64,000 nucleotides of DNA from Melitaea cinxia (GCF_905220565.1 NC_059409.1:4223501-4287500); one strand, 5' to 3'. Shown: positions 47,180-59,023, counted from the stretch's first letter. The notes: a model not told the origin generated them from the sequence alone. Program-made: numbers and translations.

Positions 47180-47275
47180 AGACGTGTTGGAGCAGCGGTT
47201 ACAGCATTGAATGTTGCGCTAACGGTCGCGGCGGATTCGATCCCCGCACGTGACAAACATTTATATTGGTCATAT
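47180..47275 (+). repeat. SINE family S head fragment
   Basis: GTGTTGGAGCAGCGGTTACA, then GGCGGATTCGATCCCCGCAC and ACATTTATATTGGTCATA match the pol III head (degenerate A box, intact B-box region) of the SINE at 2307. The body is absent. Confidence 0.7.
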
Positions 47276-47573
47276 ATTGTGTGTTTCTGGATCCCAGACA
47301 CAGCAGAATATCCAACTGCGAGCCGCTGAGTGTGAAGCGTTTATTTATTATTTAATTATTGAGTTTAGAGATATAAATAAAATTCTATACCCTTTGGACT
47401 TTGAAAAATGCATACAAGAAATTTTAAATTCACCTCGATATAGTTCACGTTTGCTAGAAATTGATATCTTCTTCTTCTTTAAAGACTATGGCTCCATAAA
47501 TATAAATTGATATTATATTTTTCGCGATTTACGATAACTTTACGATAAGGCACTGAGGAGGATATTTTATTTA

Positions 47574-47798
47574 TAATCTGGAGCAGCCCGACTGGGGAAG
47601 TTCCTCAAAAGTTCGAGAAGATCTAAGCTCAATAATACTGCTTTAAAATGGTATCGTGTTCCGGTGATGAGAAATACTTTGCTCAAAAACTCCTGAAAAA
47701 ATGATAGGATTGGGAAGGCGCTTGAGATATTACTGGTATTGTTGCTGCCCATAGACTACAGATACCGGTTACGATCAGACGGACGAAACGCTTGAAGA
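47574..47798 (-). repeat. Family A, reverse copy
   Basis: CTGGAGCAGCCCGACTGGGG, TAATACTGCTTTAAAATGG, GTATTGTTGCTGCCCATAGA and GGACGAAACGCTTG correspond to family A read backward. Strongly diverged. Confidence 0.7.
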
Positions 47799-47855
47799 AA
47801 AACGAATTATTAAATATGTTGCTAAGCGCAAAACTCGAGAATAGTTGGACCGCAT

Positions 47856-48010
47856 TTTGTTTTTTAATGTTTACACGAATTTCACTCATTATAATCAAAC
47901 AACTTTTTCGGATTTCATCGCGGTTTATTAAGATTTTTAGATGCCCGACTTTTCGGATAATTTACAGCAACTATGGACACGGGAGGACGATAACTGGACC
48001 GATTCGACCT
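47856..48010 (+). repeat. Family G arm
   Basis: TTTTTTAATGTTTACACGAA, CAACTTTTTCGGATTTCATC, GCGGTTTATTAAGATTTTTA and GATGCCCGACTTTTCGGATA match the left arm of 32975-33215. No inverted partner is seen. Confidence 0.7.
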
Positions 48011-49227
48011 TTTTAAAGTTTATTCTGTTGAAGGTTTTTACTACATAGTATACTTTACGATATGAAAAATTAGAAAAAAATATATAATTATAAAGAGTGT
48101 ATGACTATTTAAACTTTACGCATTTGAAAGTTCAAAAGGCAGAGCGTCTATTGAGCTAGCTAGTTTTAAACAATAATAAAATCTTTAGTAATATTACATT
48201 TCAAAAGTTATAACAGTATAGTTGAAGCTATTTTTTTTCTGATACAAATATAAATCTGCGTCGTAAATTTGCCTCAGTGCGCGTTGGCTCTGACTCCAGT
48301 ACGCGTCAATAAGTAAATTAATTCATCCCACGATCTGTGATATGTCGGTTACGAATTATCTTGTGACAGGTAGAATTATTATGACAGCTGTCATTGATTG
48401 AGAGTCATTAGGGTCATATAACCCTATATTATAAATGTATAGATTGAAGGTACTCGACTGATGTGTGTTAATATTACTGTACATATTATAAATAAGGGGA
48501 CTAACAGATAACATATAGCTGACTGGTTATATGAAAGTCTGGATAAAAGTTTCGTTTCATATCAAAAAAAAATTGTATCTGAATTTCGCGATAGATCTAT
48601 CGCAAATTTACTCTATATCAGATAGAATTACCTTCCCAAGTAATATTTAAAAAACACACGTTAAATGAAATTTCATTAAAAACGATTGTAAAACGTACAA
48701 CAGTTTTGCAACAATAAAATCGTCGTAACTATAAACTACGGAGGTGCGCAGTGCGCGAAATTTTTCATAGCACTAAACCTGAGCGCTTTACAACTTTTAA
48801 ATCATTCTTTTTACTTTATTTAAGCGTAATGTACTGGAACAGTCTAAAATGACCCTCTGCTGGGCAAAGTGTTTCTTGCATATAGAGGAACGGTAAAAGC
48901 TTAAAAGTGAAAACTTAATGTGACTAAATGCGTCGGTCATTTAATAGAAGTTAAATGGATATTTATAATTTATAACTACGTAATACATTATTATTCTTAT
49001 TATTTAAGTTGCGATAATTTTCCGTATAAAGCAAACTAAGTAGAGATAAAAATATTTTAGTTTTGTAAGATTGAACTAAATGAATCCAGTATAATTTTAT
49101 CTACGAAAAACACCTATGAGTTTCCTATGACGACTTCGACATACCTATCATATTTAACTAATAATTAAACGAATCGAGATATTTTAAAACTGTAGTGTAA
49201 AATAATAAAGAAATATTCGTTGTCACT
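48011..49227. other. AT-rich stretch, no gene seen
   Basis: A GC-richer spot at 48740-48790 (GGAGGTGCGCAGTGCGCGAA) contains a small inverted GCGCA..TGCGC. Otherwise anonymous. Confidence 0.4.
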
Positions 49228-49420
49228 TCAAAACAAAGTCGCTTTCTCTGTCCCTATGTATGCTTAAATCTTTAAAACTACGCAACGGATTTTGATACGG
49301 TTTTTTTAAATAGATAGAGTGATTAAAGAGAAAGGTTTTTATGTATAATACATGCATAATATAGTAGAGGAATACTAGTAGTTTTTGCAACCGTGCGAAG
49401 CCGGGGCGGGTTGCTAGTTA
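49228..49420 (+). repeat. Interspersed repeat ending CCGGGGCGGGTTGCTAGT
   Basis: AAGTCGCTTTCTCTGTCCCT, AAACTACGCAACGGATTTTG and CGTGCGAAGCCGGGGCGGGT are signature words of a repeat family that I recall as very common in butterflies and moths. Only one copy is in the window. Confidence 0.65.
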
Positions 49421-49635
49421 TACATAAAATTAAACAAAATACCTTAATAAAGGACTACATCAATAAATAAACATTCAGATTGCGACAAACACACAGAGCG
49501 GCCTGAGTTACGATTGTTGCAGCCGCAGATGCCAAAAAAAAGCAATTTACTTATAATAATTTATTAATTTAAATTACAATTAAACTTATAACTAAAGAGA
49601 GGTGATTCCCTACTGATGTTAAGTAAAAGAATGAT

Positions 49636-49854
49636 TTAATAAAACGAAGTTGAAGAAAGGTTTCCACGGTGGGGCCGTCGCTGCGGTGGTCTCTGCGGTG
49701 GTCGCTTTCCGTTGCTTGCCATCTTCGTCCGAAATGATGTTGAAATCTTGCACGTGTGCCGTACAGAGAAAATAAGGCTGTGGGCACACCTGGGTTTCTT
49801 ATATTCAAATATATTGTTTAATTTTCTTCGTATGAAGTTAAGTCGGAGGCACAC
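49636..49854 (-). CDS. Candidate exon A, unrecognised
   Basis: A minus-strand frame of 72 codons with GC-rich 3' half: KMASNGKRPPQRPPQRRPHR, ending NLSSTSFY. The basic proline/glutamine repeat comes from a short tandem repeat of CCACCGCAG. An internal ATG (MASNGK) has a good context (ACGAAGATGG). A second frame of 79 codons overlaps, so coding status is unclear. It lies about 210 bp from candidate exon B on the same strand. Confidence 0.2.
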   Translation of the reverse strand: MCLRLNFIRRKLNNIFEYKKPRCAHSLIFSVRHTCKISTSFRTKMASNGKRPPQRPPQRRPHRGNLSSTSFY

Positions 49855-50067
49855 TGATACCGTGGGGTTAGGCTAGTGTAACACCTGTACAAATATTTAG
49901 ATACGCGAGAATCGCTCGCTAATCGAAGCCAAATGCGGTGACCACTGCACTATTAAATATATGTACATATCAATAGAACACAATTATATACATTAATGAA
50001 ATGTATATAAATGTCTAGGAATACTTCTTTAGATTTTGTTATAATACTAGGGCAGCTAAGAAGTTTG

Positions 50068-50292
50068 CTATCGACTAGAACGCTTGTTAGTAAGTAAAGT
50101 TGTAGGTGATTGAATACAGGTCTTACTTAGAATAGTTGTCTTTGTTGCTTCTTCATTCTTACTGAGAATAGTTGTGAAATAGTCACTGAAGTTGAGTTTT
50201 GGACGATTTGTCAGAGAGCCGAAAACTAGCTCTCTCATTCCATTCTTAGCAGTCGCTTGTTCAGTTTTCTTTTCAGGCAAGTAACGCTTAAG
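50068..50292 (-). CDS. Candidate exon B, unrecognised
   Basis: The frame reads RYLPEKKTEQATAKNGMREL, then VFGSLTNRPKLNFSDYFTTI, with a repeated TTILSK, and stops at 50068. Upstream on the minus strand CACATCTCTTAAG could be a splice acceptor. Two GTAAGA donors fall inside the TTILSK repeats. Composition looks protein-like, but no family is recognised. Confidence 0.22.
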   Translation of the reverse strand, partial: LKRYLPEKKTEQATAKNGMRELVFGSLTNRPKLNFSDYFTTILSKNEEATKTTILSKTCIQSPTTLLTNKRSSR

Positions 50293-50870
50293 AGATGTGA
50301 AAATTTGTATTGAAAACAGATTGTTTTTAATTGACTTAACTTAAGAAGCAAAAGATTTTTTTATTATTAGAGAATACACGAATTAAGAATAACGGAATAC
50401 GAGAAACATAAATCAAATGTTCAATCTCATAAAATCTAACATTTCAGTAACTTGACTTGTTTCAGAACTAAATTAACACTTTCGTTGCTTTAAGTAAAAG
50501 TCGTTTTTATAGAAACAGTTTTTATTGAAAAAGTTTGAAAGAGCATAAAATCATGACGCGCGATGGCTGCATTAACCTTTTTATACGTTATTTTTACTAC
50601 TTCTAAAATCTGTTTAATTTCACTTCCGTTTATTTCAACGATAACCGAGAAAATTTTCGTGTTCCAAAATAGGTTTAATATTCAATTTTTTTTGTTATGT
50701 AATCTTTATCTCTTATCCATATATTATATAGGTACAAAAGAAACTGGACTAAATGAGCATGTTAATACGTCATTGCCTTAGAGAAGATTCTCCTCTTATT
50801 ATACGAAATTGAGGTGAGGTAGAATGTCTATTCTACCACATTAGTTACAATAAATATTAGATGTTTTCAA
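50293..50870. other. AT-rich stretch, no gene seen
   Basis: A 72-codon frame at 50563 is Ile/Phe/Leu-rich and judged accidental. Confidence 0.4.
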
Positions 50871-51122
50871 CTGACCTCCGAAAAAGAAGGAGGTTCTCAA
50901 TTCGATTGCTTTTTTTTCTATATATATTACCTCAAAATTTTTTGCTGCATTTACTGATTTTAATCATTCTTGTTTTAATCGAAAGCTGATAATTTTATTG
51001 TAGTCTCATTTGAATTTGATTGAGATTTGATGACAACTTTTTGAATAATTTTTACTATTATTTTTTTGTCTACCTACAATGTATTAGTTGTTGATGTAAC
51101 TACATTCGGATTTTGGTCGTTA
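50871..51122 (+). repeat. Family B, strongly diverged
   Basis: GAAGGAGGTTCTCAATTCGA, TTAATCGAAAGCTGATAATT, TTTGTCTACCTACAATGTAT and TGTTGATGTAACTACATTCG follow the order of the 56.8-kb copy, with many changes. Confidence 0.7.
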
Positions 51123-52136
51123 CTAATTTTAATTGATAAACAAAATTAAAAAAATCGCTTATAAAATGATAGAACTATTAGTAACGGTGAAACTTACACT
51201 GCACTAAAACTTGTACTACGCTTGTAAACAGGTCACGTGGAATTTGCTCATTCCTTTACATTGCAATTGTAACATAATAACGTAGTTACAACCTTAACCA
51301 ATATATGAGCTATATATTAACATACCCAAAATTAAATTTCATTGTCTGCCGAGCTGAACCAATGTTCAAAATTCAAAGAAAATGTTACTAGCTTTTATTG
51401 AAGCGGTATGCTTTCATGCGTATTACATTATAAATTACAAAGATACTAATGAAAATTTTCGCAATTAACCATAGACCGCAGACACGCATGGAGGCTTTTT
51501 AGCAAAAACATTTTCACGAAATAACCGCCAACGTAAATAATCTTCGGCTGTCAGAAGTTATGACGAGAACGATTGATCCTGTACGGTTCGGTGTGTGTTT
51601 ACGGTGAAACGGGTTTCTGACAAAGGATATAATAAATCACTATCGTTTATATTATCCTGAACTTATTCTTTTAATGGCACGTTTTGGTATTCACCGAACA
51701 CAGACGAATAAATACGAAAGAGAACATGTTAGTAAATTTATTCGTATGTGTTCGCTGTATTCTACATTTTTTTATACTCTCAAGACCGTTTTTTTAACCC
51801 GAGTTAAATGAATATTTGCTTAGTAAAGGCGAATGTATAAACGGGGCTAAGGTTATTCGAGCTAAAATAAATTCGGTGACTTGTTCGCTCGTGTGTCTAA
51901 ACGTAGCATAATATTTATAACAATTTTATATAACGACAGTGATTATTATAAGGAGATTCCATTAAGTTACAATGTTTTTATTTTATACTACTGTTCAATG
52001 TAAGTATTCTGTTTTTTCTTCTTTTTTTTTTAATTAAAGACAACGATAGCTTCACTTCTGTAGTCTGTTACAGATATTATAATTATGGTTATTTTTATAA
52101 TCATAATTGCAACCTATTATTGAAGTTAGATATTTT
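51123..52136. other. AT-rich stretch, no gene seen
   Basis: Anonymous; a GC-richer spot at 51470-51620 has no recognised content. Confidence 0.4.
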
Positions 52137-52318
52137 TTGGCGTGTCAAGGAAAAATTATGAGAGTGAATTTTTACAATGCACACGCCGCTACAAAAACAA
52201 CCGACATCCTGAAGTAAGCTAGTCAACGAAGAAGAAGTTAGCAAAGTGAAGTTAGCTAGACAATGAAGTATAACTTCTTACGTGTGTACATAAGTACACA
52301 CACACTTTTTTTATTAAT
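52137..52318 (+). repeat. Interspersed repeat family D
   Basis: GGCGTGTCAAGGAAAAATTA, GTCAACGAAGAAGAAGTTAG and GACAATGAAGTATAACTTCT, collinear with 21660-21833 in reverse. Ends in GTACACACACAC. Confidence 0.8.
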
Positions 52319-52856
52319 AAAAGTTTTACTACAAGCCTAATGATATTTTTTACAATATTATGGTGCGTTTGATAAAACTCCAAATCTCGTCAGTAAGCTG
52401 ATTAATTATTTATTTAGAGTCTCCAAGATTCAATAAAAAACTCTTGTCAAGTTCACAAAATATATATTTATTAAGTCACCGAACAATACACATTCTTTAA
52501 TTATTCCACAAGAGCTTTCTCTTTTGACTTAATACGAATAAGATAAGAAAATAAATACGAATATAAAATACCAAGTGACATGGATCGCTGGATGTGTGTA
52601 CATACAATACTTTACACAGAAATTTAGTTAAATAATGTGTGAAAAAAAAATCATCATGCTTGGAATAAGCATTTCGACAGTCGTTAAAGATATACGTTTG
52701 TATACGAAGTGATTTGAGTTTATAAAACCGTTGAACCGAAAATGTATGCGTCTTAATTGGTAACACATCATTAGCCATAATTGTTTCAACTATTCCCATT
52801 TAAACTTCGCAGTTTGAGCATCGAAAATAGTTCTTGGAATACTTGTTTATATTATA
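52319..52856. other. AT-rich stretch, no gene seen
   Basis: Nothing supportable. A 100-codon minus-strand frame at 52497-52799 has no motif and repeats-like composition; judged accidental. Confidence 0.4.
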
Positions 52857-53055
52857 TTAGCTGATCCCGCAAACGTTGTTTTGCCATATATATTATTAAC
52901 CCCCCCCCCCCCTACAACTTAGGGGTATGAAAAATAGATGTTGGCCGATTCTCATACCTACCCGATTTGCACACAAAATTTCATAAAAATCGGACCAGCC
53001 GTTTCGGAGGAGTATTTTAACTAACATTGTGACACGAAAATTTTTTATATAAGAT
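52857..53055 (+). repeat. Family F with C13 tract
   Basis: TTAGCTGATCCCGCAAACGT, a run of 13 C at 52900-52912, GGGGTATGAAAAATAGATGT, TACCCGATTTGCACACAAAA and GCCGTTTCGGAGGAGTA match 17265-17530. Confidence 0.85.
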
Positions 53056-53404
53056 TACAATACCAGAGATTTGACTCCATTAATGTTAACCTTTATAGCC
53101 TATTCAAAATAATCTAGTTTTCTAAAATAAACTGGTTTTCTCTTAGAAAACGAAAAAAATAAGTAAACTTCTGCCCTATTGTAAAGGGATATATATAAAT
53201 TCATTATTATTATTAAGATATTAGTAATATATTATAACAGCCAAATATCAGATTTATATTCTAATTTAGAAGAAAACTACTGCTGTCTCAATAAAATTAA
53301 TTGCAAAGTTTTTAATTGTTTAAATTACAACCTTAGACATTTTTAAAAGATATAAAAAGAAATAATTTACATATTTTTTAAGTTTAAAGAAACAAATCTT
53401 CGGT
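53056..53404. other. AT-rich stretch, no gene seen
   Basis: Anonymous. Confidence 0.45.
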
Positions 53405-53692
53405 CCTTTTTTTATACAACTAGCTCGGCAAACAAGCATACGGCTCATCTGATGGTAAGCGATTACCGTAGCCTATAGACGCCTGCAACACTAGAAGCAT
53501 CGCAAACGCGTTGCCGACCCTACCTGCAACCCCCCTCCCCCCTGGAGTTCTGGTCATCTTACTCTCCATGGGAACACAACACTGCTTGAAAGCAGTACTA
53601 GTTAGCTGTGATCTTCAGTAAGTTCGAGGTACTTCCCCAGTCGCGCTGCTCGAGATTTTGAGCAAAATTCTTCCTGCTGTGTCCTACCTAGG
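53405..53692 (+). repeat. Interspersed repeat family A
   Basis: TTTTTTTATACAACTAGCTC, GCAAACAAGCATACGGCTCA, GAAGCATCGCAAACGCGTTG and TTGAGCAAAATTCTTCCTGC. It stands directly beside the LINE tail at 53705. Confidence 0.85.
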
Positions 53693-53704
53693 AAATTCAG
53701 TCAG

Positions 53705-53925
53705 TTAGTTCAGTCTATTGCAGTCCACTATTGGACGTAGGCCTCCTCAAGTTCACGCCAGATATTGCGGTTTTTCGCAATCTTCATCCAGCCTACACCG
53801 GCAATCTTACAGCGGGCCCGAGGACGTCCGACACTGCGTTTGCCGACACGCGGTCTCAACTCCAGGACACGTCTGTTCCAATGGAGGTCCAATGGTTCTG
53901 CAATGCAGGTAACCAGTTCACTGCC
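53705..53925 (-). pseudogene. LINE ORF2 C-terminus, decayed
   Basis: On the minus strand a frame reads WNRRVLELRPRVGKRSVGRP, RARCKIAGVGWMKIAKNRN, IWRELEEAYVQ*WTAID*. The pattern RPR..KRSVGRP.tRW..di..vAG..W...A.dR..W..lgEAYVQQWT is the usual C-terminal end of RTE-like lepidopteran retrotransposon proteins, as I recall it. One Q codon is now TAG, and some residues between RAR and KIAG are missing. It is followed by the family 3' sequence (GGACTGCAATAGACTGA). Only the last 60-70 residues survive. Confidence 0.75.
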
Positions 53926-54712
53926 ACTTAAGTTGCTAATTCTTCTATCTTATTTAGTGTTTAATATGAAATATAAATGTTATTTCGGAAATTATTTCGA
54001 TGCAAAGAATGCAAATAATTTCTTGTAATGCCAAAAGTTTCATTTCTGGCTGGATTCTTTCTTTGTTTCTTTATACTTAGTTGTTCAAAGTGCACGTTGA
54101 ATAAATTCGTAGCTTAAAATTATTTCACGAACATTACTTCAATTGAGTTTGGAAAGGAAGTCTTACTATTGTTGAGTATTTCTTGTTATATATTAAATTT
54201 TAGAAGAACATTATTGCTTTTTTAATATTTTTTTACGGACATTAATTTAGATTCCATAGTTAGATCTCTGTACAATTTAAAATTTCACTGGCTCAAATTG
54301 ACAGTCTTTGGTCTAAACTTTTTAATTTTGAAAAAAAAATAAATTTGATTCAAAATGAATCTGTTCATTAAAATAGTTTTATAAATTAGGCTAATGTGAA
54401 CCAAAAAATATTATTATGATCTTTTATATAGCCTTACCCCATTTACACGACTTATATCTTGCTCATGGGTTCTAAATTCTATATGTAATCCGTCAAAACA
54501 TTTATCCTATTACACTATAAAAATCTAAAATGTTTAACTTAACGTCTCGTAGTATCATCCATTGGCAACAAGAGGGCTGGATCACTATTTTACTACAATA
54601 CTTCGATGTGTTGTCAGCGTTCTTGCCACGATTCCACGTTGCGTTATTTAAACTATAATTATCTGTAAATAATCGTTTTCAGATTATGTCATAAACATAA
54701 CACATAACCGTG
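53926..54712. other. AT-rich stretch, no gene seen
   Basis: Anonymous, apart from a GC-richer spot at 54560-54640. Confidence 0.4.
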
Positions 54713-55066
54713 ACGCCGCGTTGGCGTAACGGTCACAAAACTTGTTTGTGGCTGTTGCGCTGGCGGTTGCGGGTTCGAACTCCGCACATGACAAATGATT
54801 TGACGCATTTGTATTGACCATACAGATGTTTGACGTGGTCTGGCTGTTTGTGTAGTCCTTGCGAGTCTACCCACTGTGCCTCGGAGAGCACGATAAGCCG
54901 TCGGTCCCGGTTGTTATCAAGTACACCTGATAGCGATAGTTACTCATAATAGGGAATATATCTGCCAATCCGCATTGGAGCAGCGTGGTGGATTAAGCTC
55001 TGATCCTTCCCCTAGATGGGATGCCTATGCCCAGTAGTGGGATATTACAGGCTAAAGCGTAAGCGT
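54713..55066 (+). mobile_element. SINE family S, near full length
   Basis: ACGCCGCGTTGGCGTAACGG (A box region), GGTTGCGGGTTCGAACTCCG (B box with one change), then the full body and the 3' end GGCTAAAGCGTAAGCG. Clear target duplications were not found. It is a close relative of the 2.3-kb copy. Confidence 0.88.
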
Positions 55067-56816
55067 ACATAATAAACTAATTTTATTTTTATTTTTTAAA
55101 TAAATATTACCTTCGCCCCGCGGTTTCATCGGAGTTAATTTGAGAAAAAATTTACATAAAACTATTATTAAGCTTACAAGCTTCCTTGGTAAATTGAGTA
55201 TTAACTGTTTAATATTTTTTTTAATATATTTTTTTTAATTCGTCCCAGTATTTTCTGTGATTAGCACGTTCAAAGAAACCAAATCTTGAGCTTTATAAGA
55301 TTGATATAGATATAAAATATTTGGGTACAATTGCTTGTCTGGTATTCAAGCAAAATATATGCGTAGGATATGAAATTTATATTGCTTAATATCAATTAAG
55401 GGTAGGCTATTGTTGCCAGAAATTCAGTGCATAAATTGAATTACAGGCAGAGTTACATTTTTTATAATTAATAAGATAAATGTTTTATATTTCTTTTTTT
55501 TTTTTGGAAATTTAAACCTCATCTGACATAAATAATGAGTATTCCCGGGCCTATTAAAAGATTTCTCTGAATAATCAACATCAGGTCAGCCATAAAGCCA
55601 GTGATCGCAACTATTTTTATACGACGTTTTGATTGATTCGGCATGTAATCCCACTGCTGGTTGTTGAGTTGTTTTATGACAAATAAAACATTAGCTCAGA
55701 AATTTGCTACTAAAAGTATAACACATTTGGTAACCTTTTGTATGTGAGAGAAGATATATTATACATAAAAATAGAAATATCACCTTTTCTTTCAAGTTTA
55801 TGTTTATGTTTAATATTAAGTCAGATAACTTACCCATCATGTCTTCGAAATATCAATACTTTAGAAGTTAAACAATACGTACATAAAATCTTTCCTTACA
55901 AAATTGTGGTTCTAAGATTAGTGCATAATTATGATAAATTAAAAAAAAATCTTTTAAGTTTTACAGCACTAGTACAGAATTTTTTAAGTATCAGTTATTT
56001 GTATCATCTTATAATTTTTTTTTATTTTAACAAGGTTAAATTAAACCCTAGTTGTATTTATGTATTAATAAATATTAAATTAATGATAATTTAAATTGAA
56101 CAGACAAGCAACAGGAAACGGGAATTCAACTGTAAATAAGCTTCACTCACTAACGCTTGAGTGGACGTAATAACGTTCATTGTACTGTCTTGATTCTAAT
56201 GGAAATCTTACATATAAGTCAAGAGTTAACATTACATATATAGGATGAATACATACGCGTTAAGATGACTATACGAGCCAAAAGTGGGCAGAAGACACGT
56301 CCACTGAATCAAGGGCTACACGTAATGCCCGTTGTGAGAAGGAACAAGTATAAATCTAAAATAATGTAACTGTACACACATCTACTATCTCCGATAAAAA
56401 AGCTTTTTGGAACTGCTGATATAATAAATTTATGTTCCAGTAAATTTCTCTAGAAGATTTTTTTATTTATCGATGAATTGGAATGCCTTATAAGTGTTGT
56501 ATATAAAATATAAATTGTCGCGTTTTAAATAATGCGTCGCCAGTTGTTGAAAATGGGTCCTATAGAATGAGATAAATTGAATGGTTTGTGTCAATTTCTT
56601 CTTTTATGTCAATATCAAAGCGTACCCGGGGACGGCCACCGGTTGTTCTCTTGGGTTGCTTTATAAATATTGGCGGACGATTTTTACACACAATACGTCG
56701 AAAAACTGACATTGATTAACTGATAAATCGAATAAATTGTTACAAATAATTTTCAATTCGAAAACATTTTTGAATTTTGTATGCCTAAAAAATCAAATCT
56801 TCGCCCAATTTAATTT
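55067..56816. other. AT-rich stretch, repeat-like traces
   Basis: CTTCGCCCCGCGGTTTCATC at 55114 starts a possible family C-like fragment to about 55320. A 118-codon Leu/Ile-rich frame at 55738-56094 is judged accidental in this composition. The GC-richer 56620-56660 (minus-strand TTGGRPRVRF) is unassigned. Confidence 0.4.
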
Positions 56817-57433
56817 TTAGCCGACTTCCAAAAAAGGAGGAGGTTCTTAATTCGACTGTATTTTTTTTTTTTTTAATGTATGTTACATCAGAACTTTTGT
56901 CCAGGTAGACCGATTTCGATAAATTTTGTTTTAATCGAAAGGTGATGTGTGCCAATTGGTCCCATTTAAATTTATTTGAGATCTAACAACTACTTTTCGA
57001 GCTATATCTAATAATGCGTTTTTACTTGACGCTTTTTTCGTCGACCTACGTTGTATTATACCGCATAACTTTCTACTAGATGTACCGATTTTGATAATTC
57101 TTTTTTTGTTAGAAAGGGGATATTCTTAGTTTAGTACCGTGATAAGGAAACCAGGATATGACGATGGGATCCCAGAGAAATCGAGGAAAACTCTCGAAAA
57201 TCAGTAATAACTTTTTACTGGGTGTACCGATTTTGATAATTTTTAATTTAATCGAAAGCTGGTGTTTATCATGTGGTCACATATAAAGTTTATTGAGATC
57301 TGATAACTACTTTTTGAGTAATCTTTGATAACGCGCAGTTACTTGACTATTTTTTCGTCGATCTCCGTTGTATTACTTGTCGATGTAATTGAAGTCGGTT
57401 TTTTTTTTTCGTTTGCGAGCAAACACAATTATG
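56817..57433 (+). repeat. Family B, longest copy (about 617 bp)
   Basis: Runs from AGCCGACTTCCAAAAAAGG to GTAATTGAAGTCGGTTTTTT and GCGAGCAAACACAATTATG. CCGACTTC at one end and GAAGTCGG at the other are inverted. The interior repeats a module: TTTTGATAATT(T/C)TT, with TTTAATCGAAAG, followed by GAGATCT(A/G)A, ACTACTTTT, appears twice, suggesting an internal duplication. No coding frame. Confidence 0.88.
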
Positions 57434-57497
57434 TTCTCCATAAAAAGTGGATAAGTAATCATGCAATTCGTTTTGAAGTGATAAAGCGAACCGTAAA

Positions 57498-57770
57498 ATG
57501 ACAAATCCTGTCGGAATAGCCAATATCTCTGATAGCCCATCTGTAGTGCCTATCCTTGGACATAAAAATATATTGAAATACCGCGCAAAACGGTTCGATC
57601 ACAAACAATTTATATCCCGCCAGGACATATATCAGTGCTACGTGACGAATACCCTCGAATCATTTATTTATAAGTGCAATTCTAATTTTACGATGTCTAA
57701 GACCAAATTACACGATCGATGCGACTGTTTCAGCCTCTTTATGACGAGGATCGAGCACGGGCTACTTTAA
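57498..57770 (+). CDS. Unrecognised 90-codon frame
   Basis: An ATG in fair context (GTAAAATGAC) opens MTNPVGIANISDSPSVVPIL and runs to a TAA at 57768. GC content is clearly above the flanks and codon usage is even, which is why it is listed. No domain, signal peptide or family is recognised. It may be chance or a piece of an unknown element. Confidence 0.18.
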   Translation: MTNPVGIANISDSPSVVPILGHKNILKYRAKRFDHKQFISRQDIYQCYVTNTLESFIYKCNSNFTMSKTKLHDRCDCFSLFMTRIEHGLL

Positions 57771-58597
57771 TGGAGCTTTGGTATCGATAGCGTCAAGTAT
57801 TTTCACGCCTCTCCTTTGTTTTTTTGTTTCACTTATCTTGAAATATTCTGAAATTAAATTGCTGTTCATTTTTATCGTTTATTGAAGACAATCAAATCAA
57901 AGGGGAAATAAGGATATAACGTATATAGTCAAGCTCGCCTTCCAGCTCTTCGATGATGTTTTGACTTTCCCCGTGGGCACATTTTTATCTTTCGTCACGA
58001 AGGTCATATACGAATTCAGAGATTTGGGTTATAGGCATGCCAATTTATATAAAAAATTATTTATCATGTCACGGTTAGTGCACAATGAAATAGCAATATA
58101 GCTACAATAGTTTAAGTTATTTTGTACATACCTTATGTACACAATATACCTCCGATGATAGTTGTGTTTATTTATTTTATTTATTTATTTATTTTCAAAA
58201 GCACACTTACAACAATCTCATATGCATTGTCACTTACAAGTGTACATAACATTATGGAATACAATGTTTAAAAGCACAAAAAATCACAAATAATTAAAAT
58301 ATTTGAACTTTAGATATACCTACATTAATATAGTTGTGTTACACAGGAGTTATTCCTTTTCTTTTTTTGGCTTTTCTCTATACGGAAGAGCAAATATGTT
58401 TAAAAAAGGGTATTTGATCTCGTCTAATATAAAAACGATGAATACAGAGTACCGGTTAACATTTATTTCGTAAACACATCACTCTATTGTAGGCTTCTTT
58501 TATGCAGAAAGATAAAATATTTCCTAAAGCGGGGCGCGCATTGTTAGAACATGTCGACATCCCGCCGTGTGGGCAGAGTGATAAACGACAAGTATAA
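57771..58597. other. Unassigned, with TTTA microsatellite
   Basis: A (TTTA)n run at 58168-58194. 57920-58030 is GC-richer with a minus-strand peptide NIIEELEGELDYIRYI, broken by a stop; not assigned. Confidence 0.4.
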
Positions 58598-58840
58598 GGG
58601 CCTATTTCACCATTTGCTTATAACGCTATTTGACAGATGACGATATCCAACAGATAGAAGTTTTTGATATATTGTTCTTTATCATCATTGAATTCCACTT
58701 TTATGAGATATTTCTATTCGCAAATATGTATCTAAAACTGTATATTAATTGAGAAGAAACAGGTCACACCTCCCGCTGTTAAAGTTTAATCGTAACTTAT
58801 TTGCAGGATAACCTTTATACACAAATGGTGAAACGGGCCC
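58598..58840. mobile_element. MITE with GGGCC(T/C)..TTTCACC ends
   Basis: A 243-bp element: the left end GGGCCTATTTCACCATTTGC and right end GTGTATAAAGG.. read in reverse as GGGCCCGTTTCACCATTTGT. At least 15 of the first 20 bases pair. The AA bases on both sides may be a short target duplication. It has no coding frame. Confidence 0.75.
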
Positions 58841-59023
58841 AAATTCTTTATGCATATATTTTATAGATGTTGTTCATATACAGGCAGTGTGGTCCAGTGG
58901 ACATACACATGTAACCAAAAATTCACGTCATTAAAAAACAGATAGATGTTTTTTTTTTTTTTTTTAACTCTTATGTTATGCAACGTAAACCGGTACTGTG
59001 CCTAGATATTTCAAATAAGACAA

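Noticed and set aside
55738..56094. Open frame of 118 codons
   Set aside because: Rich in Leu, Ile, Tyr and Lys with no motif; one frame of this length is expected by chance in 64 kb of AT-rich DNA.
56620..56660. Minus-strand TTGGRPRVRF as a LINE or AT-hook coding piece
   Set aside because: Too short and no matching flanking words of the LINE C-terminus.
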